The notes under the pieces: generated by a model
Databases searched by the model: none
Seen by the model: only the letters and a program-made list of their open reading frames with translations
What the model was told of the DNA's origin: nothing
Shown: piece by piece, positions 1 through 8,371 of the stretch
Position numbering within the stretch: the stretch's first letter is position 1
Layout of the letters: each line of letters opens with the position of its first letter
DNA from: Butyricicoccus sp. Marseille-Q5471
Lineage (GTDB): Bacteria > Bacillota > Clostridia > Oscillospirales > Butyricicoccaceae
DNA length: 64,000 nt
NCBI RefSeq assembly: GCF_951230135.1
Contig: NZ_CATNVC010000002.1
Coordinates: forward strand, 62,001 to 126,000
Direction: 5' to 3'
Made by a program: the position numbers and the translations under genes

Positions 1-1
1 C

Positions 2-826
2 GGATTCACAAGTTTAATGCAGATGCTGATATTCTTTCTTTTGGGGCTTCTGGCGACGCCCTCCCATATTCCTAAAATTCTTATCTCCTCCAGCATCATT
101 GCCCTGCTGCTTACCTTTGTGGTCCGTCCGTTGGCGGTATTCGTTTGCCTTACTCCCTTGAGGTGTAGCTTCCGTCAGCAGCTATTAGTCTCCTTTGCCG
201 GACTGCGCGGCGCAGCATCAATTGTATTTGCAATTATGGCAACAGTCCAAGGGGCACAGACCTCCAATGATTTATTTCATACCGTTTTTTGTATTGTTTT
301 ACTATCCATCACATTTCAAGGCTCTCTCTTGGCGCCAGTGGCACGTTGGCTTGGAATGTGTGATCAAAGTATAGACGACGCAAAAAGCTTCAGCGACTAT
401 ACCGATCAAGTAAAGCTCTATTTTATTGATCTACATATTTATGAAGGGCATCCTTGGCAGGGGAAGGCCTTGCGTGACGTCAGCTTGCCACCTAATATGC
501 TAGTGGTGATGCTGCTGCGGGGCGGAGAAAATGTTTTGCAAGGCGGAGACACATTATTTTGTTCCAATGATTCAGTTATTTTAAGCGCTCCGGCATATCA
601 GGAAGATATGGGATTGGAACTTCAGGAACAGCATATTGAAAAAAACAGTTCATGGATTGGAAAATCAATTGCTATGTTTTCGCCACGTAAGGAAGAACTG
701 GTTGTAATGATTCTGCGTGGAGAACAAACCATAGTTCCAAACGGAGACACACAAATCGAAGCGGACGATATTTTGGTAATTAGCAATAAAACAGAAACGC
801 ATCACCTCAAGTCAGAACATATATAA
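2..826 (+). CDS. K+/H+ antiporter (CPA1, NhaP2/CvrA type), C-terminal part
   Basis: The reading frame is open to the left edge, so the gene starts outside the window. The visible part begins in transmembrane segments (GFTSLMQMLIFFLLGLL and a following hydrophobic stretch) and contains FAGLRGAASIVFAIMA, a conserved membrane segment of the CPA1 cation/proton antiporter family. The second half (about residues 135-270) is soluble and holds two similar blocks ending in LVVMLLRGGEN...GGDTL and LVVMILRGEQT...NGDTQ, typical of TrkA-C (RCK-C) domains that gate potassium export. Known members exchange cytoplasmic K+ for H+ at the cell membrane. It stands alone on the plus strand and is followed by a strong hairpin. 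Family assignment is firm; the exact ion is inferred. Confidence 0.85.
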   Translation, partial: GFTSLMQMLIFFLLGLLATPSHIPKILISSSIIALLLTFVVRPLAVFVCLTPLRCSFRQQLLVSFAGLRGAASIVFAIMATVQGAQTSNDLFHTVFCIVLLSITFQGSLLAPVARWLGMCDQSIDDAKSFSDYTDQVKLYFIDLHIYEGHPWQGKALRDVSLPPNMLVVMLLRGGENVLQGGDTLFCSNDSVILSAPAYQEDMGLELQEQHIEKNSSWIGKSIAMFSPRKEELVVMILRGEQTIVPNGDTQIEADDILVISNKTETHHLKSEHI

Positions 827-885
827 TGAGCTGTAGCAGGCGGCGTTCCCAATTTTGTTTCAAGTACCGTCACATCCGGCAATGC

Positions 886-917
886 AGAAGCCCCCGACCA
901 AACGGTCGGGGGCTTCT
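886..917 (+). terminator. Strong hairpin downstream of the antiporter gene
   Basis: A perfect 14-bp stem (886-899 with 904-917, AGAAGCCCCCGACC arm) closes on an AAAC loop. No clear T-run follows, only GGTATAGTAAATTTG, so it may be a weak rho-independent terminator or a 3' stabilising hairpin. Confidence 0.6.
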
Positions 918-1294
918 GGTATAGTAAATTTGTAATGTCACCGCCTAATAGATATCGTGTCTGTTGGGAAGGAAGTGCTGCCATGCAGCGTATTCAAAGC
1001 AACCGTTTCCAATTGGCCACATGCATAGCAGGAAGAATGCCCAACAAACGATGCCTTGGCTGCTTATCGTCAGTGGAGTGCCGACTGCAGACCCTATAGA
1101 AACCGCAAGGAGGAGTGTTGACAGTCCAACTTCTTTTCATTTTCGACGCACCTCTTTATTGGCATTGCTCTTGCTTATGTACTTTGATGGCAAAAAAAGT
1201 AGGCCTTTATCCAAACCAAGCTTTTGCCGTATTACAGGAATCTCGTATAACATCTATCCAGCACTGCTAAAAGCACAAAATTTGTTAGACTAAA
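918..1294. other. Non-coding or decayed stretch
   Basis: Short open frames occur on both strands but none resembles a known protein and none has a convincing ribosome binding site. I see no promoter or repeat. Confidence 0.4.
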
Positions 1295-1880
1295 TTAGAC
1301 AGTGGTATTACCAATATGCTTGACCGGACAATTCATAAAAAACGGCAGCCGACTGTTTGCCGGCTGCCGCCAAAGATGGAACATGTTTTTCTTATATGCC
1401 TCAACGCCCGGCTGATCAAACGGGTTAACACCCAGCAGATATCCCGAAATGCCGCACGCGCGCTCAAACTCAATCACGATATTCGGCGTGCCGCCCTATG
1501 AGCGTGCCTTCAAAGGCCTTGCGATTAATGTGCTGCATGCTGTTTCCGACGAGGAAATTCAGTCCGTCGATGTCCTCCGGCAGTGCGTCCACCACGTATT
1601 CGTGCTGCGGCTCCTGTACCCAGAGCACAGTTTCAAACATATTGCGTGCGCCGTCCTGAATGAACTGTCCAACCGAATGCAGGTCTGTCGTAAACCCGGC
1701 AGAGACCGGGAATATACCCTTGCCGTCCTTGCCTTCGCTTTCAGCGAACAGCTGCTTGAACCACTCACCGAACATAGCGAACTGCGGTTCGTAGCTGACG
1801 AGTACCTCGGTGCTCTTGCCGCGCCGCAGCAGCGGTCCCTCCAAAGTGCTGAGGATTATTCGCCCATATAAACCTGATAT
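1295..1880 (-). pseudogene. pgi: Glucose-6-phosphate isomerase remnant
   Basis: Two consecutive minus-strand frames carry the C-terminal half of a Firmicutes glucose-6-phosphate isomerase. The upstream frame (to about 1470) reads TEVLVSYEPQFAMFGEWFKQ and GFTTDLHSVGQFIQDG, and the downstream frame reads [20 protein letters not shown] followed by [10 protein letters not shown], the hallmark end of the family. The frame changes near 1497-1502, where residues expected between EGTLI and VIEFERA are missing, so there is a small deletion or frameshift. The N-terminal half (substrate loop and most of the active site) is absent. The terminator at 1337-1369 marks the original gene end. The enzyme interconverts glucose-6-P and fructose-6-P; this copy cannot be functional. 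Confidence 0.9.
1337..1369 (-). terminator. Rho-independent terminator of the pgi remnant
   Basis: On the minus strand CGGCAGCCG pairs with CGGCTGCCG (1361-1369 with 1343-1351) and is followed by six T (1342-1337). The last codons of the remnant frame run through it, consistent with loss of the native stop. Confidence 0.8.
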
Positions 1881-2050
1881 GGAATACGAATCTTGTTGAC
1901 GCCTTCGTCAACCGTGTACTTGTCTGCAATGCCGTCTATCAGATTCTTGCCTGCTGCTGCGACACGAAGGATATCTACAGATGAATTCCGTCCACTTAAA
2001 ATCGGGCAGTGCATCATACGAACGAGAATTGCTGACCCTGTTAACATACA
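1853..2050 (-). other. Unassigned coding remnant
   Basis: A 63-residue open frame reads RVAAAGKNLIDGIADKYTVD and ends IRIPYQVYMGE. Its composition looks coding, but I do not recognise the family and it has no plausible start. It lies between the metallophosphoesterase and pgi remnants, so it is probably a third gene fragment joined by deletions. Confidence 0.3.
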
Positions 2051-2108
2051 GAAGACCCGGATTCTCCTACGGAAAACCCGAGCCTTCCAAGCATAGTTTT
2101 AATGATAG

Positions 2109-2660
2109 TTAGTTTATCGCTTTCTCATTTCCAGATACCGCATCAACTTGCGCCTGCAGCACATATGCATCGAAGTAATCGCTGAAATCATGGTTGCCGC
2201 AGGCGTATACCACGGGATATGAATGAATAAAGTCTCCGCTGCCGAACCAGAAATTAAACTGCTCCTTCTGCGTGCCGGTACCCTCTACCATATCACCCGC
2301 ATGCAGCAAAAACGCCGGATTATACGCAAATACTGCATCGTTGAAAGCATCCTTGGTTTCAAACTTGTGCGTGTCGCTGATTGACATGAATTCCACTTTG
2401 TCCGGCTGCTCCGCCAGCGTCGAGAAGGTGGCCGAGCAGGTTTCACCGTCTGCCAGCGTTACTTCATACTGATACTTGGTGCCGGGCTTCATTCCCTCCA
2501 ATGTCTGGCGGTAAAGATTCATCTGCACGCCGCCGTAGGATGGCGCGGACTCGTCGCGCGCCACAGGGATTGGTGTTCCCAGCTGCTCCCCCTCCTCTGT
2601 ATAAGCAGCGAAACAAGCCTGAATATTGTGCCGGAAAAGCACACTTACTTTCTAACCACA
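2109..2660 (-). pseudogene. Purple-acid-phosphatase-like metallophosphoesterase, truncated
   Basis: The frame contains an Fn3-like N-terminal domain (QTLEGMKPGTKYQYEVTLAD), then the start of a calcineurin-type phosphoesterase core. Metal-ligand motifs SISDTH, HAGDMVEG and CGNHDFSD are visible. The frame stops shortly after the GNHD motif, so the C-terminal histidine-ligand motifs and the substrate region are gone, and no signal peptide is found upstream. Intact relatives are secreted phosphoesterases. The fragment is about 180 residues against 400 or more in full proteins. It sits in the same orientation as the pgi remnant, but the two are unlikely to have been one operon. Confidence 0.75.
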
Positions 2661-3600
2661 CCGCAGACGGTGAACGCAGAAAAATGTCGTGATATGATCT
2701 ATATTACATGTATCATGTTTGGAAGATTGTGGCATGAGCACTCTCGCGAGCATCTTGTACACTTGGCAGACAACACGTTGATTAATCGTGACAGCATTGA
2801 AATCCGCTTTAACCAGGGAATGGACTCTTCCGAGATAATTCATACCGAATAGAATTTAACCGCCACATCAATTACTCGGCTATCCAAGCAGATCTTCTTC
2901 TATAGCATGACATCTGCACAAATCAGACAACTGGGTAGCAGACAATCGACATTATTAAGTTTCTATTTGCTATTAAAAGTGTCCATTCTCGCCCGTGAGC
3001 GACTGCATTGATGGTATACCGGACGATGTACGCTTTCTCTTCAAGAAAAGTGAGATGCCATCATCCGTGTGCATTATAGCTATCATTTCCGTTGCCTTAT
3101 TGGGCTTGTGATCTCATCAAAGGACGATTTGCAGTCTTCTATATTCCATCAATATCATTTTCATGATTATCGGTATTAAAGCACCTGTAGGACAGAGCCG
3201 AGAAGTCTATAGCGTATCTCGAGTGAATTACTTCATGCAGCTTATACTCGGCCATTTGAGTTGATATTGAGCAACGCATATTTGACGATTCTGTCGTGGA
3301 CAAGCCACTATTAGCGACCCAAAGACCTTTCCAGTGGTGCCCGTCTTGTCCGTATGCTATACTATATAAGAACTCATTGTCTAATTCCCGGCCGCAGGAT
3401 GATGCCATTTTTCGGGCAGTATCTTCAAAACCGTATATTTACAAACCTCTGCCATTGAATTTTATAATTTTCTGTGTCATCGTCCGACGCGGCTAATATA
3501 TTCAAACCATTATCCAAGCTGCGCTTTCTGTGAATCCTCTTTAAAAAACGCTAAGATTATACCGTACTCAAGATCTTAGTCTAATCAAGGGGATAGTAAA
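2661..3600. other. Gene-poor, decayed interval
   Basis: No recognisable protein is found on either strand; open frames are short and without ribosome binding sites. Just before the next gene there is an imperfect inverted repeat, CTAAGAT (3551-3557) with ATCTTAG (3573-3579), which could be an operator for it. The ribosome binding site AAGGGGAT lies at 3586-3593. Confidence 0.4.
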
Positions 3601-5184
3601 ATGAAACTCAGTCTTCAATCTTTGACCCAACAAGAAACCTGGAAAGACTTTAAGCTGCCCACTTTTGACCCCGCAGCTGTTGCATCCAAAACCTTTGACC
3701 GGCCAACCTGGATTCACTTCGGTGCCGGAAACCTTTTCCGCGCCTTTCCCGCCGTGCTCGCGCAGCGCCTGATTGAGGCCGGGGCAATGGAAACAGGCGT
3801 GATTACCTGCGAAAGCTACGATGATGAAATCGTTACAAAATGCTTTCACCCAACCGATAATTTAACCATAGCTGTAACACTGCATCCCGACGGACACATG
3901 GGTAAGGAAGTCATCGCCTCGGTAACCGAGACCCTGACGCTACAGCACGACTTCAGTCGTGTGCAGCAGATTTTCAACAGACCCTCCCTTCAAATGGTGA
4001 CCTTTACCATCACTGAGAAGGGCTATGCGCTTCGCAATGCCGACAATGCGCTTTATCCCGCTGTGGTGCAGGATATGCATGCAGGGCCTGCACACTGCAC
4101 CACCTTTATGGCGAAACTTGCTGCGCTTTGCCTGACCCGTTTGGAAGTCTGCGGCGTTCCGCTTGCGCTTTCCAGTTTGGACAACTGCGCCCCCAATGGT
4201 GAAAAGCTAAAAAAAGCGGTCATGGAGATTTTGTATGCATGGCGTCAGCAAGGCTTTCTTAACGAAGCAGAGTTATCCCGTTTTGTCAGCAACATCACCT
4301 TCCCATGCAGCATGATCGACAAAATCACTCCGCGGCCTGATCCACGCATCGGCAAAGATCTGGAGGCCTGCGGATTAGAAAACATGTCACCCATCATTAC
4401 CAGTAAAAAAACCTATATCGCTCCGTTTGTCAATGCGGAAAAACCACAATATCTGGTCATTGAAGATCAGTTTCCAAATGGGCGGCCGCCGCTTGAGCAA
4501 GTCGGCGTTGTTTATACCGACCGCACACATGTGGACAAGGTCGAACAGATGAAGGTCTGCACTTGCCTGAATCCTCCGCAGACAGCTCTTGCAATTTTCG
4601 GATGTCTGCTCGGTTATCACTTCATTTCGGATGAAATGAAGGACGAGGCACTCTACCGCATGGTGCATGAAATCTGTCTGACGGAAGGCATGCCTGTCGT
4701 CATCGATTCCGGCATCATCTCTGCTGAGGAGTTCGTAAACGAGGTGCTGACCGACCGCCTGATAAATCCCTTTATTCCGGATACCCCTCAGCGCATCGCA
4801 ACCGACACCTCGCAAAAACTTGCCATCCGCTTCGGACGCACAATCAACGAATATCAGTCCAAGGGACAGGCCTATCAGCTGCGCATCATTCCGCTTGTAC
4901 TTGCCGGTTGGCTGCGCTACTTAATCGGAGTGGATGATAATGGTGATGCCTTTTCCTGTAGTCCCGATCCGATGCTCACCGTGCTGCAGCAAAAATTGAC
5001 CGGACTTTCACTTGGCATGGAGACCTTACCCACTAACGCGATTTGTGAGTTATTGGCGGATACTGCGATTTTCGGCTGCGACCTATATGAATGCGGTTTG
5101 GCAGATCTCGTCGTGACCTACTGGAGCGAAATGATGATCGGTCCCGGCGCAGTGCGCACTACCTTGTACAAATATCTATTTTAA
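3601..5184 (+). CDS. Mannitol dehydrogenase family oxidoreductase (fructuronate/tagaturonate reductase-like)
   Basis: This 527-residue protein belongs to the polyol-specific long-chain dehydrogenase family (UxuB/MtlK/mannitol 2-dehydrogenase), which reduces ketoses or keto-sugar acids with NAD(P)H. The Rossmann segment WIHFGAGNLFRAF lies at about residues 38-50 and MIDKITPRPD near 240. The catalytic region reads MKVCTCLNPPQTALA (about 317-331): Lys318 and Asn324 are present, but the position three residues after the Asn, usually His, is Gln327. Length is normal for the Firmicutes branch. It starts at an ATG preceded by AAGGGGAT. It is followed by a terminator and lies beside YesMN and a TRAP carrier, which suggests hexuronate, aldonate or polyol use. 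The substrate cannot be read from sequence. Confidence 0.85.
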   Translation: MKLSLQSLTQQETWKDFKLPTFDPAAVASKTFDRPTWIHFGAGNLFRAFPAVLAQRLIEAGAMETGVITCESYDDEIVTKCFHPTDNLTIAVTLHPDGHMGKEVIASVTETLTLQHDFSRVQQIFNRPSLQMVTFTITEKGYALRNADNALYPAVVQDMHAGPAHCTTFMAKLAALCLTRLEVCGVPLALSSLDNCAPNGEKLKKAVMEILYAWRQQGFLNEAELSRFVSNITFPCSMIDKITPRPDPRIGKDLEACGLENMSPIITSKKTYIAPFVNAEKPQYLVIEDQFPNGRPPLEQVGVVYTDRTHVDKVEQMKVCTCLNPPQTALAIFGCLLGYHFISDEMKDEALYRMVHEICLTEGMPVVIDSGIISAEEFVNEVLTDRLINPFIPDTPQRIATDTSQKLAIRFGRTINEYQSKGQAYQLRIIPLVLAGWLRYLIGVDDNGDAFSCSPDPMLTVLQQKLTGLSLGMETLPTNAICELLADTAIFGCDLYECGLADLVVTYWSEMMIGPGAVRTTLYKYLF

Positions 5185-5246
5185 TACCCCTCATACCTCA
5201 CTCTATTCTTCTCTCTTTTCCAGTTGCGGCACGATTCCGCAGCGCA

Positions 5247-5290
5247 GAATAACACCCGTTTCCAACTTGGTTGGAGGTCGGGTGTTATTC
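5247..5290 (+). terminator. Terminator after the mannitol dehydrogenase family gene
   Basis: GAATAACACCCG (5247-5258) pairs with CGGGTGTTATTC (5279-5290), with an inner CCAAC/GTTGG helix. A T-rich tract (GTTGTTTTATATTTT) follows. Confidence 0.7.
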
Positions 5291-5304
5291 CGCGTTGTTT
5301 TATA

Positions 5305-5320
5305 TTTTGCGTTTGCAAAA
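5305..5320 (+). promoter_or_regulatory. Short palindrome upstream of the YesN-type regulator
   Basis: TTTTGC-GTTT-GCAAAA is a 6-bp inverted repeat 46 bases before the start of the regulator gene. It lies just upstream of a TATAAG hexamer (5327-5332) that could be a -10 box. It may be an operator, but this rests only on symmetry and position. Confidence 0.3.
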
Positions 5321-5366
5321 TCATCTTATAAGGATTCTCTCAGTTTTCTACAAAGGGGGCTTTCAC

Positions 5367-6881
5367 ATGATTCGTTTATTTCTCGTCGAAGATGAAAAAA
5401 TCACACGCGACAGCATCTGTAACAACATTGACTGGGCGGCCAACGGCATTCACTACCTAGGGGACGCGCCAGACGGTGAACTGGCTCTGCCGCAAATTCT
5501 AGAAAAGAAGCCGGATATCCTGCTCTGCGATATTAAAATGCCGTTCATGGATGGACTCGAGCTATCCCGGTTGGTCAAGGAGCAGCTGCCTCAAATAAAA
5601 ATCATTCTGCTTAGTGGGCACAGCGAATTTGATTACGCGCGCCAAGCGATTTCGCTGGGAATCAGCGAGTACTTACTCAAACCGGTTTCATCCGTGGAAG
5701 TGCTCTGCACTGTGCAAAAGGTGCAGCAGCTGATTCAAGCCGAACGAGCTGCACGTGAACAACAGCTGTCCTGCTCTCAGCAGGATGAAAACAACCGACA
5801 GCGCATGTTCTTTATTGATTTATGCGGAGGCTATTTATCCAGCACAGGGGATATCATTGAGCAGGCGAGGAAGCTAAACTTTGATTTATCTGCCGCGCAG
5901 TATCGAGTGCTTGTACTCCGTCCGCCTGAGGGTGCGATTGAACCGCTGCCGGCTTGTCCTTCACTGCATCCGATTCTCGTTTATCCCATCACAGAAAACA
6001 AGGTTGTTTTCATCCTGCAAGCCAATGATGAAACTGTGCTGCACGAGCAGGAGCAGACCGTTCGGGATTACTGCCAAACGCAATACGGAGCCTCCGACGG
6101 CGGTTATGTTTTAGTCTCCGGCCCGATTGTCCATCGTCTGACTAATATCTCAAAATCCTACATTCATGCCGTTCTTCGCTTGCACGAAAGGGTGGAATCT
6201 TCCGACTGTCCACTGGCACCACAGTGGGTCTTTCGGCGTGAAGATCTGCTCAACTTTCTACGCACCGGAACGGTGGAAAAAATAGAAGATTTCTGGCTGA
6301 TGCATCCCAGTCAAATCCAACAGGCACTTCAATCTACCATATATCGCAACTATTTTTATGCGGAAATCTTTTTCACCGCCTCACAGTTTGCCGAGGAAAT
6401 TAATGTACCTCTTCCAAAAAGCATCCCGCAAGGACCGCCTTACAATATTTCGTCAATTTATCTTGATACACCCGAGAACATCATTCAGCTCACTTGCCGT
6501 ATTTGCCATGAACTGATTCGTGCACGGGACAGTCAGGATTCAGGTCGCTATGCACCGGTCGATGTACGAGCACGCAATTACATCGAAAAGCACTTCCAAG
6601 ACCCTCAGCTTTCTGTACGTGATGTGGCAGAGGGAGTCGCGGTATCTCCCAATTACTTAAGCACGGCATTCAAAGAGAAAACCGGCAAAAGTTTTTCTCA
6701 GTACCTTTCGGAGGTTCGTATGGAGCATGCTAAGCATTTACTCTTCTGCACCGAACTGCGTACCGGCGAGATTGCAAGGCAGGTAGGGTGCTCCAATATT
6801 AATTACTTCAGCGTCATTTTCAAAAAAAACAACCGGCATGACCCCTTCGCAATTCCGCACGAAAAAGGGAGGGTCACATAG
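5367..6881 (+). CDS. YesN-type response regulator (receiver plus AraC HTH) with a C-terminal frameshift
   Basis: Residues 1-120 are a receiver domain: acidic pocket VEDE at the start, phospho-acceptor Asp55 in LLCDIKMPFMDG, and Lys in LLKPVSS. The C-terminal 100 residues are an AraC-type double HTH (DVAEGVAVSPNYLSTAFKEK). I start it at the ATG preceded by AAAGGGGG; a longer frame begins inside the upstream terminator and is unlikely. At a run of eight A (6822-6829) the frame switches from the expected FKKTTGMTPSQFR to an unrelated tail. Removing one A restores the family ending and moves the stop to 6897, overlapping the kinase start. The regulator likely activates the nearby sugar-uptake genes in response to the YesM kinase encoded next. 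It may be a true lesion, a sequencing error, or slippage. Confidence 0.85.
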   Translation: MIRLFLVEDEKITRDSICNNIDWAANGIHYLGDAPDGELALPQILEKKPDILLCDIKMPFMDGLELSRLVKEQLPQIKIILLSGHSEFDYARQAISLGISEYLLKPVSSVEVLCTVQKVQQLIQAERAAREQQLSCSQQDENNRQRMFFIDLCGGYLSSTGDIIEQARKLNFDLSAAQYRVLVLRPPEGAIEPLPACPSLHPILVYPITENKVVFILQANDETVLHEQEQTVRDYCQTQYGASDGGYVLVSGPIVHRLTNISKSYIHAVLRLHERVESSDCPLAPQWVFRREDLLNFLRTGTVEKIEDFWLMHPSQIQQALQSTIYRNYFYAEIFFTASQFAEEINVPLPKSIPQGPPYNISSIYLDTPENIIQLTCRICHELIRARDSQDSGRYAPVDVRARNYIEKHFQDPQLSVRDVAEGVAVSPNYLSTAFKEKTGKSFSQYLSEVRMEHAKHLLFCTELRTGEIARQVGCSNINYFSVIFKKNNRHDPFAIPHEKGRVT

Positions 6882-6883
6882 CT

Positions 6884-8338
6884 GTGCACTGGATTAAAAT
6901 TAATATCAAAAGCATCAGTTTCCAATTGTCCATTACTCTTTTAGCCCTGATTTCCGTAATGCTGCTCTTCACAAGCGGTATTGTGCTCAGTTCTATGCAC
7001 ATCAGTACCCAACTGCAACGCATCGATGACTGTGTGGTGCAGGCCAAGCAGCTTTCTAACCTGGTTGACGAGCACTCTTCCACCTCGTATTTCTTCGCCT
7101 CAGGCAATGTCGATTATACAGCCGCTATGGCAGCAGACTCTACTCAGGCCCTTCACGACCGCCTGCTGCGGCTTGCCGAAGATACCAATGACGATGCACC
7201 CCAACTACAACTGCGCTATGTGTCGCGCGCTTTTGACCGTCTGCAGAAATACACCGTCGAGATGCTTCAGCACGATGAGCGCGATCAGCGCATTGCCTCC
7301 TACCGTCAAATCTACAACGCCTGCGAATCGATGACCGCGCTGCTGAACGACTATATTTATGCGGAAATTGAATGTTATGAAGTCGTCAACTATAACCTCT
7401 ATATGCGGAATCGACAAATGCTGGGGCAGCAGTTCATGCTCATACTGTTTATGCTTATGACCGCTGCATACTTATTTCGGCATATTTTCATAAAGTTTAT
7501 CCGGCCCATTCATACGCTTGTTATACGCACCCAACAACTGGGCGACGGCAACTTCAGCCTCGCCGCACCTGACGAGAGTGTGAGCGAACTGGTTGTGCTG
7601 CAGGACAGCTTTAATTCCATGACAATCCGGCTGCAGCAGCTGATGGAACGTGTGCATCAAACCACGCGGGCGCAAGAGCGGCTCGAACTTCGCCTGATGC
7701 AGGAGCAGATTAAACCACACTTTTTATACAATACACTGGAAATGATTATATGGATGGCCGAATCTGCTGACTATCAGAAAATCATTGCCATCGTCCAGTC
7801 AATGTCCCGCTTTTTCCACACGGTGCTGTCGGGCGGCCAAGAATTGATTACCGTCCAGCAAGAAATCGCCTGCATACAAAACTATCTATTCCTGCAAAAG
7901 GTTCGTTATCAGGACATTCTGGAGTATCATATAGAAGTTGATTCCAACGCAGATTCATACCTGCTGCCCAAGCTCAGCCTGCAGCCACTGGTGGAAAATG
8001 CGCTTTATCATGGGCTTAAAAACCGCCGCGGCGGCGGTCGACTTGATGTTTCCGTCCGTCTTGAGGAGGCGCAGCTGGTGCTCAGCGTTTCGGATACCGG
8101 CGCAGGTATACCGACCGAACGGTTAGAGTCACTGCGCAGTGCGATTGCCGGAGGCGCCGATACTGTGGACGACTTGTCCGATAAAAAGGGCGGCTTTGGC
8201 CTGTGTAATGTCCATCGCCGCATTCGTCTTCGCTATGGTTCACGTTATGGCTTATCGCTCACCTCGACATACGGTGAGGGCACCACTGCTCGTCTTACTC
8301 TGCCTTGTCAACTGACCGATTCTTCCCCTGACAAATAG
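6884..8338 (+). CDS. YesM-type sensor histidine kinase
   Basis: A 484-residue membrane kinase. One transmembrane helix lies near residues 15-36, an extracytoplasmic helical sensor at about 37-180, and a second helix near 187-207. A HAMP linker follows, then a HisKA_5-type core with the phospho-acceptor His279 in QEQIKPHFLYNTLEM. The N box LVENALYHGLKN and G boxes DTGAGIP and GGFGLCNVHRR are intact. The start is GTG, ten bases after AAAGGGAGGG. It is co-transcribed with the preceding regulator, whose corrected frame would overlap its start. Such pairs sense extracellular sugars or sugar acids, often with help from a binding protein; the adjacent dctP is a candidate partner. Confidence 0.9.
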   Translation: MHWIKINIKSISFQLSITLLALISVMLLFTSGIVLSSMHISTQLQRIDDCVVQAKQLSNLVDEHSSTSYFFASGNVDYTAAMAADSTQALHDRLLRLAEDTNDDAPQLQLRYVSRAFDRLQKYTVEMLQHDERDQRIASYRQIYNACESMTALLNDYIYAEIECYEVVNYNLYMRNRQMLGQQFMLILFMLMTAAYLFRHIFIKFIRPIHTLVIRTQQLGDGNFSLAAPDESVSELVVLQDSFNSMTIRLQQLMERVHQTTRAQERLELRLMQEQIKPHFLYNTLEMIIWMAESADYQKIIAIVQSMSRFFHTVLSGGQELITVQQEIACIQNYLFLQKVRYQDILEYHIEVDSNADSYLLPKLSLQPLVENALYHGLKNRRGGGRLDVSVRLEEAQLVLSVSDTGAGIPTERLESLRSAIAGGADTVDDLSDKKGGFGLCNVHRRIRLRYGSRYGLSLTSTYGEGTTARLTLPCQLTDSSPDK

Positions 8339-8340
8339 AA

Positions 8341-8368
8341 AACGGAGTCCGGTTTTCCGGACTCCGTT
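8341..8368 (+). terminator. Bidirectional terminator between yesM-like gene and dctM
   Basis: AACGGAGTCCGG (8341-8352) and CCGGACTCCGTT (8357-8368) form a 12-bp stem with a TTTT loop. T-run on the plus side to 8373 and A-run before it fit termination of both convergent operons. Confidence 0.85.
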
Positions 8369-8371
8369 TTT

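Noticed and set aside
5271-5366. A longer N-terminus for the first YesN-type regulator
   Set aside because: The upstream in-frame ATG lies in the terminator of the preceding gene and lacks a ribosome binding site. The ATG at 5367 has AAAGGGGG and starts the receiver domain directly.
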